From: Aeromonas veronii bv. veronii | Lineage (GTDB): Bacteria > Pseudomonadota > Gammaproteobacteria > Enterobacterales > Aeromonadaceae | Assembly: GCF_000820225.1 (NCBI RefSeq) | Contig: NZ_CDDK01000018.1 | Location: forward strand, 248,001 to 312,000 | Direction: 5' to 3' | Length of the DNA stretch: 64,000 bases | Shown here: positions 50,960-60,008 of the stretch, piece by piece | Numbering within the stretch: position 1 is the stretch's first letter | Layout: the number at the start of each line of letters is the position of its first letter | Program-made: the position numbers and the translations under genes | The notes under the pieces: model-generated | The model's database searches: none | What the model was told of the DNA's origin: nothing | The model's input: the letters and a program-made list of their open reading frames with translations, nothing else

Positions 50960-52675
50960 ATGGCTACCGGACAATATCTGCTGTGGAAAGATGCACAGGG
51001 ACAGGATTTTCGCCCCGTTGCACTGACCGGCACTGATCTGCTTAACAATCGATACCTCAACAAGGGCACGGCCTTCACCGAACAGGAGCGGGCCGATTTT
51101 GATCTCGATGGTTTGCTGCCGCCTCAGGTGCAAACTTTTGAAGCCCAGCTCGAGCGAGTGTATGAGGGGTTCAAGAGCGCTTGCAGCGATATCGAGAAGT
51201 ACCAGAACCTGCGTGCTCTGCAGGATCGCAACGAGACTCTCTTCTATGCCCTGTTGTCACGCCATGTGGAGGAGATGACTCCCTACATCTATACCCCGAC
51301 CGTGGGCAAGGCGTGCCAGGAGTTCAGCCACCGCTTCCAGAAGCCGCGCGGCCTCTACATCACCCCAGACAACGTGGATGACATGGGCAGTCAGGCCCGT
51401 CACTTCGATGCCAAATCGATCCGCATCATAGTCGTCACCGACAGCCAGGGCATTCTGGGGATCGGCGACCAGGGTGTAGGTGGTATGGGGATCCCCATCG
51501 GCAAGCTGGCGCTCTATACCCTGGGGGCCGGTATTCACCCCGCCTGCTGCATGCCCATCGCGCTGGATGTGGGCACCGACAATCAGAAACTGCTCGATGA
51601 CCCCATGTATCTGGGCCGCCCCCACAAGCGCATTCGCGGCAAGGAGTATGAGGAGTTCATCGACAAGTTCGTGCAGGGGGTCAAGCGCCACTTCCCTAAT
51701 GCTGTGCTGCAGTGGGAAGACTTCAGCAAATCCAATGCCTTCAACAATCTGGCCCGTTATCAGCAGGCGCTGCCGTCATTCAACGATGATATTCAGGGCA
51801 CCGGTGCCGTGGTGCTGGCCGGTATCATCGGCGCGGTCAAGGTCAAGGGGGAGAGCCTGGGTCAGCAGAACTATCTGGTCTATGGCGCTGGCGCCGGTGG
51901 GGTTGGTGTCGCGGATCAGATCTGCGCGGGGATGATCCGTGAGGGGATGGATCCGCAGGCGGCCCGCGATCGCATCTACATTCTGGATACCCAGGGGCTG
52001 GTGTGCGACAACCGGGACGGGCTCGACGAGTACAAGCGTCGTTACGCCAAACCGGGGTTGCTGTTGGCGGGCTGGGATACCGAGGTGCCCGGCAAGGCCA
52101 ATCTGGCCGATGTGCTGCGTCATGTGCCCATTACCGTGCTGCTGGGTACCAGTGGCTCGGGCGGTGCCTTCCAGGAAGAACACATCCAGCTGATGCTGCA
52201 GCATTGCGAGCGTCCCATGGTGTTCCCGCTCTCCAACCCGACCGCCAACTGTGAAGCGCTGCCGGAGGATATCTACCGCTGGAGCAAGGGCAAAGCCATC
52301 GTTGCAACCGGTAGTCCGTTCAAGGATGTGAGCTACGAGGGGCAGGATTTTCGGGTCGGGCAGGGCAATAACGTCTTTATCTTCCCCGGTGTAGGTCTGG
52401 CGGCCATCGTCAGCCAGCTCCGCGAGATCACACCCGATGTCTTCACTACTGCCGCCTTTGCGCTGGCCGAGTGCGTGAGTGAGGTGGACCTGGCGAAAGG
52501 GGCTGTTTATCCCCGCATTTGCGAGCTGCGCAGCATCTCGGTGCATGTGGCGACCGCCGTGCTCAAGGATATCGTGCGTCGGGATCCCTCCCACCCGCTG
52601 ATCGGTCAGGATCTGCAGCAGCATATCCTCAACCACATGTGGGAGCCGGTTTACCTGCCCTATCGTCGGGTATAA
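50960..52675 (+). CDS. maeA: NAD-dependent malic enzyme
   Basis: Oxidative decarboxylation of malate to pyruvate with NAD+. The product has 571 residues (E. coli MaeA 565). Malate and metal sites are in the blocks YTPTVGKACQEFSH, VTDSQGILGIGDQGVGGMGI (catalytic Asp/Lys region) and LQWEDFSKSNAFNNL; the dinucleotide fold is YGAGAGGVGVADQI. NPTANCEALPEDIYRW and GSPFKDVSYEG follow in the C-terminal part. Of two close in-frame ATGs (50954, 50960), the second is better spaced to AAAGAGA. Monocistronic with a strong terminator. Confidence 0.95.
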   Translation: MATGQYLLWKDAQGQDFRPVALTGTDLLNNRYLNKGTAFTEQERADFDLDGLLPPQVQTFEAQLERVYEGFKSACSDIEKYQNLRALQDRNETLFYALLSRHVEEMTPYIYTPTVGKACQEFSHRFQKPRGLYITPDNVDDMGSQARHFDAKSIRIIVVTDSQGILGIGDQGVGGMGIPIGKLALYTLGAGIHPACCMPIALDVGTDNQKLLDDPMYLGRPHKRIRGKEYEEFIDKFVQGVKRHFPNAVLQWEDFSKSNAFNNLARYQQALPSFNDDIQGTGAVVLAGIIGAVKVKGESLGQQNYLVYGAGAGGVGVADQICAGMIREGMDPQAARDRIYILDTQGLVCDNRDGLDEYKRRYAKPGLLLAGWDTEVPGKANLADVLRHVPITVLLGTSGSGGAFQEEHIQLMLQHCERPMVFPLSNPTANCEALPEDIYRWSKGKAIVATGSPFKDVSYEGQDFRVGQGNNVFIFPGVGLAAIVSQLREITPDVFTTAAFALAECVSEVDLAKGAVYPRICELRSISVHVATAVLKDIVRRDPSHPLIGQDLQQHILNHMWEPVYLPYRRV

Positions 52676-52716
52676 CCGCATATTCACCGCTCGGATAACG
52701 GGTCGGTAAAGATGAC

Positions 52717-52748
52717 AAGGGGGTAGCGCTGCTACCCCCTTTCGTTTA
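52717..52748 (+). terminator. intrinsic terminator of maeA
   Basis: Eleven-pair stem AAGGGGGTAGC (52717-52727) with GCTACCCCCTT (52731-52741), 3-base loop, then TTCGTTT. It may also serve the convergent lipoprotein gene. Confidence 0.85.
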
Positions 52749-52762
52749 CCCCGTGGCATTCA

Positions 52763-53101
52763 CTAAGTTCGCAATGGCCGCCAGCGCCCTTGCTGATTGC
52801 GACAGGCGGTATCCTGCCACTGCTGGCTCGCCTTGCCGATATTGAGTTGCTCGCGATAGTCGCGACACCACTCCCCGCTAGTATGGCGGAAGGTGCGTAG
52901 CGGGGTGACGCTACCCGAGTGACGGTTAGCCGGATTGAACCAGGTGAGGCTCTGCCCTTTGGTACGGGTTTCCAGCGCCTTGGCGAGTGCCTGATTGGCC
53001 AGTTGAACATCTGCCTTATCCATCTGATGGTAAAGCGGCGGGGTGTCGACCGTGGCGCAGCCAGTGAGGCCGAGCAGGAGGAGTGGTAGCAGATAACGCA
53101 T
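52763..53101 (-). CDS. small lipoprotein, 17-kDa surface-antigen-like C-terminal domain
   Basis: Product of 112 residues. The signal MRYLLPLLLLGLTGC ends in an LTGC lipobox. The C-terminal part has the WFNPANRHSGSVTPLRTF...CRDYREQL and ACRNQQGRW pattern seen in RT0821/Lpp0805-type surface proteins and the 17-kDa antigen family, including the two cysteine-arginine pairs. Function unknown. Its ATG shares one base with the stop of the Hint-domain gene (TAATG), so the two are translationally coupled and probably work at the same envelope site. Confidence 0.78.
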   Translation of the reverse strand: MRYLLPLLLLGLTGCATVDTPPLYHQMDKADVQLANQALAKALETRTKGQSLTWFNPANRHSGSVTPLRTFRHTSGEWCRDYREQLNIGKASQQWQDTACRNQQGRWRPLRT

Positions 53102-54408
53102 TATGGTTGCCCCTGTTGGCGAAAACCGTTGTTGAGCAGCGCCCGCTCCTGCTCATCGGTAAGCACTTGCTGGCGATCATCGACCGTGCCATCACCCCTG
53201 AGCTTGTTGCCATTGGCATCGACGGCATCCACACCGTTGTCATCGACCGTGCCATCGCCCCTGAGTTTGTTGCCATTGGCATCGACGGCATCCACACCGT
53301 TGTCATCGACTGTGCCATCACCCCTGAGCTTGTTGCCATTGGCATCGACGGCATCCACACCGTTGTCATCGACCGTGCCATCGCCCCTGAGCTTGTTGCC
53401 ATTGGCATCGACGGCATCCACGCCGTTGTCATCGATGGTGCCATCGCCTCTGAGCTTGTTGCCATTGGCATCGATGGCATCCACACCGTTGTCATCAACG
53501 CCATTGCCAAATCCGCGGCCACCCCCATGGCGTTCTCCCCCTGCATGTTTTTCTCCACCAGCATGCCGTTCACCTCCACCATGCTGCTCTCCGCCGGCAT
53601 GCTCGCCTTGGCCGCCACTGTCATCGCTGCCCCCATCGCTGTCGCTGCCACCGCCGCTGTCGCTGCCTCCGCCGCTGTCGCTGCCTCCGCCGCTGTCGCT
53701 GCCTCCGCCGCTGTTGCTGCCTCCGCCGCTGTTGCTGCCACCGCCGCTGTTGCTGCCTCCACCGCTGTCGCCACCACCACTGCTGCCACCATCGCCATCT
53801 TTGTTGTGAACGATCAGCTCATTGGCGATGTAGCTGTGGCTGCCATCGAGCAGCAGATTGAAGAGTGCGGTAGTGGGAGGCGCCTCGATCCAGCAGAGTG
53901 ACTCAACCAGCAGTAATTCCGGCTGGGGTTGCAGGGCCAGATTGCCCGTCACCATGGCAGGTGCCGGGCGACACATTATCTGCATGCCGGTAAATAGCGG
54001 CAGCACCGCCAGTTGCGGGTTTTCGGTTCGGGTCATGGCTGGTGAGATGGCCGCCCAGCCCCGCGTGGTCAGCAGAGGGTGCTCAGCGGTAAAGAATGGG
54101 AGCAAATGGTTGATCCCGTAGAGTCTGCGCTTGCCCAGTATGACCCGTTCGATCGCCAGGATCCGGTTACTGCCACCGTGCTGATCCAGCACCTGTTCAC
54201 CGACCCGGAGCGTCTCTATGGGGCGGGTGGAACCATCGGCCATCGTGATGCGAGTGCCGGCGATAAAGCAGGACTTGGCATAGGCCTGATTCATTTGCCA
54301 CTCATTGTGGGCGAAATCATAACTGAACGGGTTTGCAAAAAGGGCGAGTGCGATGGCCGAGCCAATAAGCAATCTGCGCTGGCTGGCCTTGAATGGGGGC
54401 TGTGACAT
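53101..54408 (-). CDS. Hint-domain protein with Gly/Ser, His-rich and Asp/Asn repeat regions
   Basis: Product of 435 residues. A hydrophobic segment (RRLLIGSAIALALFA, 11-25) suggests a signal or anchor. A Hint (hedgehog/intein) domain runs from Cys47 (SCFIAGTRITMADGSTRPIE in part) through a TxxH motif T107-H110 (FTAEHPLL) to a terminal His-Asn (VHN, 201-202). The next residue is Lys, so a protein-splicing nucleophile is missing and cleavage would be expected. Then come GGGSNS/GGGSDS repeats (about 211-262), a His-rich stretch (270-296) and five 21-residue Asp/Asn-rich repeats (305-409) that look Ca2+-binding. AAGGAG lies before ATG 54408, excluding longer starts. Function unknown. Confidence 0.82.
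   Translation of the reverse strand: MSQPPFKASQRRLLIGSAIALALFANPFSYDFAHNEWQMNQAYAKSCFIAGTRITMADGSTRPIETLRVGEQVLDQHGGSNRILAIERVILGKRRLYGINHLLPFFTAEHPLLTTRGWAAISPAMTRTENPQLAVLPLFTGMQIMCRPAPAMVTGNLALQPQPELLLVESLCWIEAPPTTALFNLLLDGSHSYIANELIVHNKDGDGGSSGGGDSGGGSNSGGGSNSGGGSNSGGGSDSGGGSDSGGGSDSGGGSDSDGGSDDSGGQGEHAGGEQHGGGERHAGGEKHAGGERHGGGRGFGNGVDDNGVDAIDANGNKLRGDGTIDDNGVDAVDANGNKLRGDGTVDDNGVDAVDANGNKLRGDGTVDDNGVDAVDANGNKLRGDGTVDDNGVDAVDANGNKLRGDGTVDDRQQVLTDEQERALLNNGFRQQGQP
53182..53496 (-). repeat. five tandem 63-bp repeats in the Hint-domain gene
   Basis: Encode five copies of a 21-residue unit (DDNGVDAVDANGNKLRGDGT plus V or I). Copies are nearly identical in DNA as well as protein; the most N-terminal copy has Ile for Val at one site. 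The spacing D-x-N-x-V-D-x-V-D-x-N-x-N resembles Ca2+-binding loops. Confidence 0.9.
53623..53778 (-). repeat. 18-bp Gly/Ser repeats in the Hint-domain gene
   Basis: About eight units coding GGGSNS or GGGSDS (residues 211-262), probably a flexible linker and prone to slippage. Confidence 0.85.
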
Positions 54409-54713
54409 GGGGACTCCTTGTCCATCTTGATTCACAGGATCCATTATAGAGCGCCCCTTGGTGGCGGCATTTTTGACCATGAACACAATAAACATGATGG
54501 AAAAACGATTGGCGTTCGTCACAATAATGCGTAAAATCGCATACTCGATGCTTGTAGCAACGAATCCCGCCTAAAAAGCCAGTTTCATGCCCTTCCCAAG
54601 CAGTAAAAGGTAACAAGTGACGCATTTGTGTTCATTTTGTGCCTTGAAAAAGTCTTGTGATGACTGAAAAGTGATAAATATCCCCATCAGTTATCAAAAA
54701 ATTAAGGACATCC
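54409..54713. other. intergenic region between the divergent Hint and uracil-permease genes
   Basis: A 305-bp AT-rich stretch that must contain both promoters. I see no clear -35/-10 pair. A partial PurR-like sequence near 54497-54515 is too weak to claim. Confidence 0.3.
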
Positions 54714-55952
54714 ATGTTTTCCTTAGTCAAGCAAAGTGTCGCCGGGCTGCAAATCCTGTTTGTCGCCTTCGGTGCCATGGTTCTGGTGCCCCTGCTCACC
54801 GGACTGAACCCCTCCATGGCCCTGCTTGGCGCCGGTGTGGGCACCCTGTTGTTCCAGCTCTGCACCCGCCGCCAGGTCCCGATTTTCCTCGGTTCCAGCT
54901 TTGCCTTCATCGCCCCCATCATCTACGCTACCCAGACTTGGGGATTGCCATCCACCATGTTTGGCCTGTTTGCCGCCGGTTTCATGTATTTCATTCTGGC
55001 TGCGCTGATCCGGGCAAAAGGGATGGGGTTTGTGCACAAATTGCTGCCCCCGGTGGTGATTGGCCCGGTGATCATGGTCATCGGTCTTTCTGTGGCGCAG
55101 GTTGCCTGCAACATGGCGATGGGCCGTGCCGGTAGTGAGCAGGTAGTACCTGCGGGGACTGCGTTGACGCTGGCCGGTATCTCGCTGGCGGTCACCCTGA
55201 TTGCAGCTGTGTTCTGCAAGGGGTGGATCAAGCTGATCCCCATCCTGTGTGGCGTGATTGCCGGTTATGTCTCGGCGGTGTTCATGGGCCAGGTGAGTTT
55301 CGATGGCATGGTGAACGCCCCCTGGTTGGCGCTGCCCCACTTCGAAACCCCGGAGATCAACTGGGCTGCTGCGTTGTTCATGTTGCCGGTAGCCATCGCC
55401 CCCTGTATCGAGCATATCGGTGGCGTGTTGGCGATTGGTGGCGTGACTGGCAAGGATTACACCAAGGATCCGGGTTTGCACCGTACGCTGGCCGGTGACG
55501 GCATCGGCGTCTGCTTCGCCGGTTTCATCGGTGGCCCACCCGTGACCACCTACGCCGAAGTGACCGGTGCCGTGATGATCACTCGCAACTTCAATCCGGT
55601 CACCATGACCTGGGCTGCGGTGTTTGCCATCATTCTGGCCTTCTTCGGCAAGTTCAATGCGCTGCTCACCTCCATCCCGATGCCGGTGATGGGCGGTATC
55701 ATGCTGCTGCTGTTCGGATCCATCGCTGCCATCGGTCTCAAGACGCTGGTGGAATCCAAGGTGGATCTGGGACTGTCACGCAATATCGCCATCGTCGCCG
55801 TGACTCTGACCGTCGGTGTCGGTGCGCTGGAGATGAAGATTGGCGACTTCGCGCTGGCCGGCGTTGGCCTGGCCTCTGTTGCCGCCATCCTACTCAACCT
55901 GATCCTGCCGGCACACTCTGAAGAGGGTGTGATGGACGCGGCCAAGGACTGA
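54714..55952 (+). CDS. uraA: uracil/nucleobase:cation symporter, NCS2 family
   Basis: Inner-membrane transporter of 412 residues with about 14 hydrophobic segments. It resembles UraA in the start (MFSLVKQSVAGLQILFVAFG), the QVPIFLGSSFAFIAP segment (helix 3) and the substrate-binding glutamate regions EHIGGVLAIGGVTG (helix 8) and GPPVTTYAEVTG (helix 10). It imports uracil by proton symport. No upp gene is adjacent. Spaced TTAAGGA precedes ATG 54714, and a terminator follows 30 bases after the stop. Confidence 0.92.
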   Translation: MFSLVKQSVAGLQILFVAFGAMVLVPLLTGLNPSMALLGAGVGTLLFQLCTRRQVPIFLGSSFAFIAPIIYATQTWGLPSTMFGLFAAGFMYFILAALIRAKGMGFVHKLLPPVVIGPVIMVIGLSVAQVACNMAMGRAGSEQVVPAGTALTLAGISLAVTLIAAVFCKGWIKLIPILCGVIAGYVSAVFMGQVSFDGMVNAPWLALPHFETPEINWAAALFMLPVAIAPCIEHIGGVLAIGGVTGKDYTKDPGLHRTLAGDGIGVCFAGFIGGPPVTTYAEVTGAVMITRNFNPVTMTWAAVFAIILAFFGKFNALLTSIPMPVMGGIMLLLFGSIAAIGLKTLVESKVDLGLSRNIAIVAVTLTVGVGALEMKIGDFALAGVGLASVAAILLNLILPAHSEEGVMDAAKD

Positions 55953-55981
55953 GTTTCACCAGACGTTCATTGTTGATTTGG

Positions 55982-56013
55982 AGAAGGCCACCTCGCGGTG
56001 GCCTTCTGTTTTT
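55982..56013 (+). terminator. intrinsic terminator of uraA
   Basis: AGAAGGCCACC-TCGC-GGTGGCCTTCT stem followed by GTTTTT. Confidence 0.85.
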
Positions 56014-56503
56014 CGGGTATCTCGCGCCACTTTGTGGCTCGGCGGAGCTCATCTGGAATCTAATCTGGAAGCAGATGAGGGGGTTAGCATTCTCATTTGA
56101 CGTATCTCTTTTCGTGACCTTAGCTAAAGGACAGGTTTGGCTCTGAGGTCTCCTCGAGCAGTATGGGAAAATGGATGTTGGCGTTTTCTATCATTTCTCT
56201 CCCAGACCCCTGTCATAAAACGATGCGCTTTTTCTTTGCCACGGCGCTGTTGTATGGCAGAGGCTTATCCGCCCCACTCCGCACTCCCCTCATGCTGCCC
56301 TGGCATGTTTCCACCTCGATTTGTTGTGAGCCTCCCTCGCCGGTTGCGTTTCGTTGCGCACAGGCAAAATCCGGATCTGTTTGCTGCTGCATATGGGTGG
56401 GCGGCGAGCCGTGAAAGCCGGCATGACCCCAGCGGGTCAGACGTGCACCGCCATCGGTAACGGCGGATGTTCAGGGATGAATGGCAAGCAAAGCGAGGTT
56501 GCA
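56014..56503 (+). promoter_or_regulatory. long leader region, possible c-di-GMP (GEMM)-like riboswitch at 56338-56468
   Basis: The 490 bases before the binding-protein gene hold no gene I can support. From about 56338 the sequence has features recalling the GEMM-I aptamer in order: GCGCACAGGCAAA, then GGGCGGCGAGCC, a GACCCC/GGGTC hairpin, and CGGTAACGGC that can pair in part with an upstream GCCGGTTGCG. The GAAA tetraloop hairpin expected between the first two blocks is not clear, so the assignment is tentative. A chemoreceptor lies downstream, a common GEMM target. Confidence 0.3.
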
Positions 56504-57235
56504 ATGAACTATCAACTGCTGTGGAAAAGTGCAATTTTTTCAGTCTCTTCCATGATGGCGATAACCGCAGTTCAGGCTGCGCCACTGAACGTGATGACCG
56601 AGGATTACCCGCCATTCAACATGCAGGGGGAGGGGGGCAAGATTGTCGGGCTGTCGACCGAGGTGGTCGAAGAACTGTTCAAGCGTGCTGGAGTCGAATA
56701 CAAGCTGACCCTGATGCCCTGGAAACGGGCGTACGAAGATACCCTCGGTACTCCCAATACCGCCCTCTACTCCACGACCCGCACTCCGGAGCGGGAAGCT
56801 CTGTTCAAGTGGGTAGGGCCGCTGGTCAATAACAACTGGGTGTTCTTCTCCAGCTCGACCGCCAATATCACGGTCAAGTCGCTGGAAGATGCCAAGCAGT
56901 ATTCGGTGGGTGGCTATAACGGTGATGCGGCCGCCGAATATCTCAAGGCCCAGGGATTTGCCAAGTTGCAGCTGGCAGCCAACGATACCGCCAACGTGAA
57001 GAAACTGGAGGCGGGCCGCATCGATCTTTGGGCAACCGGCCAGTATCTGGCCCCCTATCTGGCCAGCAAGGAGAAGGTGGCCTCACCCAAGCCGGTCTTC
57101 GTGTTCAAGGAAACCCAGATGAGCTTGGCGTTTAACAAGGATACGCCCGATGAGCTCATCACCAAGCTCAACGAGATCCTCGCTGCCATGAAGGCGGATG
57201 GCACCATCGACAAGATCAATGCCAAGTACCAGTAA
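56504..57235 (+). CDS. periplasmic solute-binding protein, family 3, paired with a chemoreceptor
   Basis: Product of 243 residues with a signal peptide (ending AVQA, cleavage before APLNVMTEDYPPFNM). The ligand fold is typical of family 3: GLSTEVVEELFKRAGVEYKL, LMPWKRAYEDTL, and RIDLWATGQY. The frame opens at 56354 but GAGGT six bases before ATG 56504 and the signal peptide decide the start. No permease gene is nearby; a chemoreceptor gene follows after 64 bases. It may present a ligand to that receptor. The ligand is unknown. Confidence 0.85.
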   Translation: MNYQLLWKSAIFSVSSMMAITAVQAAPLNVMTEDYPPFNMQGEGGKIVGLSTEVVEELFKRAGVEYKLTLMPWKRAYEDTLGTPNTALYSTTRTPEREALFKWVGPLVNNNWVFFSSSTANITVKSLEDAKQYSVGGYNGDAAAEYLKAQGFAKLQLAANDTANVKKLEAGRIDLWATGQYLAPYLASKEKVASPKPVFVFKETQMSLAFNKDTPDELITKLNEILAAMKADGTIDKINAKYQ

Positions 57236-57299
57236 CAGTACCAATAGCAAGTGCCGCTCAATGGCACTGCGCCGGCTGCCGTAAAACCGGGAGGAAACC

Positions 57300-58826
57300 A
57301 TGGATTGGAAAAGTCTGACGTTCAGGATTGCCGTGTTGACCTCCCTGTCGGTGAGTCTGCTACTGGTGTTGTTTGGCGGTTACAACTACCACGCCGTCAA
57401 GGCGGAGAGCTACAGCAAACAGAGTGCGCTGGTCGAACAGGCCATTGGCCGGCTGCAGCTCTCCCTGCCCGGCCCGCTGTGGAATTATGAATCGGCCTTC
57501 ATCGAGGCATCGCTCAAGTCCGAGCTGGCGGCCGATATCCTGAGTGCCTTGCTGGTGGTCAACAAGGACAAGCTGGTTGCCGGGTTTGCCCGTGACACGG
57601 CGGGGAGCATAGCCCCCGTGACAGCCATGCCTGCCGATGTGTCTGCCTACGGAGGGTATGATCTGGTCTATGACGACAGCGGTCAGAAAAACACAGTGGC
57701 CCGATTGCTGGTGCAAACCAGTGATGCCGCCATTCAGGCCCAACTGCGCCAGCAGTTGATCACCACCGTCTGGCAGATCCTGGTGCTCGATCTCTGCATC
57801 ATCGCCCTGTTGATGGTGCTGATTCATCGCAATGTGCTCAGGCCGCTCCATCAGATGAATCAGGCGGTGTTTGATCTGGCCAAAGGAGAGGGGGATCTGA
57901 CCCGGCGTCTGAAGATCAGCCGTCAGGATGAGATGGGCGCGCTGGCCACCAACATCAACCACTTTATTGCCAAGTTGCAGGAGATGGTGGCGGAGATCAA
58001 CGAGCTCTCTGCCGGGGTGTTGCAAACCGCCGAACTCTGTGACTCCCTCTCGGCAGATACCCGGGTAGGCAGTGACGCCCAGCAATCCGAGCTGGATCAG
58101 GTCGCCACCGCCATTACCGAAATGAGTCAGGCGGTGCAGGAAGTGGCTGGCAATGCGGTGAAAACCTCTGGCGCTACCGATGAGGCCAACCTCTATGTGG
58201 AGCAGGGTTACAATCTGGCGGGCCATGCCAATGAGGCCATCCATCAACTGGTGGGGGAGGTGGAGCGAGTCGCCACCCTGATGCGCACCCTTTCGACCGA
58301 AAGCAGCAGCATTGGCACCATCATCGAAGTGATCAACGGCATTGCCGAGCAGACCAATTTGCTTGCCCTCAACGCGGCCATCGAGGCGGCGCGGGCGGGT
58401 GATCAGGGGCGCGGTTTTGCGGTGGTGGCGGATGAGGTGCGCACCTTGTCGGGCCGTACTCGCCAGTCGACGGAGGAGATCAGCGCCAGTATCAAGCGGT
58501 TGCAGCAAGCGACCCAGAATGTCGGGGCCGGAATGCAACAGAGTCAGGAGAAGGCATCCCGCGCCGGCATCGAGGCGGCAGATGTGCAGACATCGGTGGA
58601 GAAGATTAAAAATCAGGTCAGCCTGATCCGCGAGATGAACATGTATATCGCCCAGGCATCGGAAGAACAGCACTCGGTGGCAGAGGCGGTCAGCCACAGT
58701 GTCAACCGGATTGCGACGCTCAACAGCGAGAGTGCGGCCAGAGTGGCACAGGTTGCCGAAGCCAGCAGTGATCTGCGGCAGCTGTCGGCCCAGCTCGACA
58801 CCCTGCTCAAGCAGTTTCGGGTCTAG
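57300..58826 (+). CDS. transmembrane methyl-accepting chemotaxis protein
   Basis: Chemoreceptor of 508 residues. TM1 (about 8-30), a compact periplasmic sensor (about 31-150), TM2 (about 155-180), HAMP (about 180-235, with [24 protein letters not shown] in two parts) and the signalling domain with tip [22 protein letters not shown] and [16 protein letters not shown]. The sensor is small, similar to the double-helix or sCache type, which fits sensing through a binding protein. GGGAGGAAACC precedes the ATG. Confidence 0.9.
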   Translation: MDWKSLTFRIAVLTSLSVSLLLVLFGGYNYHAVKAESYSKQSALVEQAIGRLQLSLPGPLWNYESAFIEASLKSELAADILSALLVVNKDKLVAGFARDTAGSIAPVTAMPADVSAYGGYDLVYDDSGQKNTVARLLVQTSDAAIQAQLRQQLITTVWQILVLDLCIIALLMVLIHRNVLRPLHQMNQAVFDLAKGEGDLTRRLKISRQDEMGALATNINHFIAKLQEMVAEINELSAGVLQTAELCDSLSADTRVGSDAQQSELDQVATAITEMSQAVQEVAGNAVKTSGATDEANLYVEQGYNLAGHANEAIHQLVGEVERVATLMRTLSTESSSIGTIIEVINGIAEQTNLLALNAAIEAARAGDQGRGFAVVADEVRTLSGRTRQSTEEISASIKRLQQATQNVGAGMQQSQEKASRAGIEAADVQTSVEKIKNQVSLIREMNMYIAQASEEQHSVAEAVSHSVNRIATLNSESAARVAQVAEASSDLRQLSAQLDTLLKQFRV

Positions 58827-59203
58827 TCAGTTCACTTCGCCCCGTTGGATCATCCTGCGGGGCATGCAAGGTTCCCTTTATTGTGAAGTGCGGCGAGATG
58901 TTGTGAGGGGCAAGGGGCCTTGTCCAGCAGAGCTTTTCGTCATGCCCATGTCACTGTTCAGCTGAGATTGGCGTGGCCGCGATAGGCGAAACTCGCAGCA
59001 TCATGCTCTGCCCGATACGCAGTCCGACAGCGCTGGACGCATATTTTCATTTTCCCCGCTCATGCCTGCCAGCATCTATTGTGCCGCAGATCCCGACCCT
59101 TTAGAATTTCGTTTAATTACAGCGAGTCCTGAGCCGCCATCTGGCTTTATCAGGTGTGGAATCCCATCTTCTTCATGATGAATGCAAATAACAGGTGGTT
59201 GGT
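58827..59203. other. intergenic region without visible features
   Basis: A 377-bp stretch between the chemoreceptor and the ToxR-like gene. I see no ORF with a ribosome site, no convincing terminator and no clear promoter, although the ToxR-like gene needs one here. Confidence 0.3.
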
Positions 59204-59998
59204 ATGACGGGGGTTGCGCTAGGCAATAACATATCAGCCTATCACTTCGGTGATTATGTCTTTGATGTCAAAAGGCGAGAGTTGATCTTCTGTGCCGACA
59301 AGGACAACTTGCAAAGCGCCCGGGTGGTGCGCTTGTCATCGGCAGAGAGCCTCATTTTCAGCTATCTGCTCGATCACCATGACGAGGTGTGCGACAAGGA
59401 TCTGTTGCTCGAAATCGGCTGGTTGGGTCGCCCCATCAGCCCCAACTCCCTGAATGTGGCTATCGCCAATATTCGCCGCCACTTCGCTTCATCCCCCCAG
59501 ACGCTGGATATCAGAAGTACCCCGAAAAAAGGGTACTCCCTGCATCTGAACTGCAAGATGAAGAGCTATTACGGCAAGGCACTGCCAACAGAGAGTGAGC
59601 CCTTGCCCGAGCCGATGAGCGAGCCCACGCCTGCAGCGGCTGCGCAGCCACCGTCGACACCATCAAGCTCCGACCACGAGGTCATCAAAGATCCTGCTGC
59701 CGCCGCTCCCCGTTCTTTTGGTGAGCGCGCCAAACTTGCCTTTCTCAGCGGTATCGGGCGGCCAATGCTGGCAAGGGGCCTGATGTACGTCAATCTGCTA
59801 CTGGCTGTGTTGGTGGCGTTTGTCGCCAGCTATCTCCATTTCGAGTGGCTCCATGTGCACTGCACCGACGCGCCGACCGGCGTTGTTTGCCAGATGGAGG
59901 CACGGAGCGATCCACCAGTCAAACCGGCATCGCTGGTGCTGGTCTCCGGCCACCAGGTTCGCGTGCTTTCCTATAAAGAGCTCGAAAAAACGCTGTAA
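59204..59998 (+). CDS. ToxR-like membrane-bound transcriptional regulator
   Basis: Product of 264 residues. An N-terminal OmpR-type winged helix in the cytoplasm (about 15-110; FGDYVFDVKRRELIF, RLSSAESLIFSYLLDHHDEV, PNSLNVAIANIRRHF, TPKKGYSL) is followed by a proline-rich linker (about 125-170), one transmembrane helix (about 190-212) and a short periplasmic tail with two cysteines (HVHCTDAPTGVVCQM). This is the ToxR/TcpP/CadC architecture, with the receiver domain missing. AGGTG lies six bases before ATG 59204; a GTG three codons earlier is possible. The next gene, ten bases on, encodes a probable periplasmic partner. Targets unknown. Confidence 0.87.
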   Translation: MTGVALGNNISAYHFGDYVFDVKRRELIFCADKDNLQSARVVRLSSAESLIFSYLLDHHDEVCDKDLLLEIGWLGRPISPNSLNVAIANIRRHFASSPQTLDIRSTPKKGYSLHLNCKMKSYYGKALPTESEPLPEPMSEPTPAAAAQPPSTPSSSDHEVIKDPAAAAPRSFGERAKLAFLSGIGRPMLARGLMYVNLLLAVLVAFVASYLHFEWLHVHCTDAPTGVVCQMEARSDPPVKPASLVLVSGHQVRVLSYKELEKTL

Positions 59999-60008
59999 GG
60001 GATCTCTG

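Noticed and set aside
53182-53496. CRISPR array
   Set aside because: The regular repeats have no unique spacers and are translated in frame as protein repeats; no cas gene is present anywhere in the window.
53016-53798. Open frames on both strands made of simple repeats in the Hint-gene region
   Set aside because: They are alternative-frame readings of the 63-bp and 18-bp repeats. Only the frame with Hint motifs has a ribosome site and domain content.
54497-54515. PurR-like sequence upstream of uraA
   Set aside because: Only about seven of ten defined consensus positions fit and it is 200 bases from the gene.
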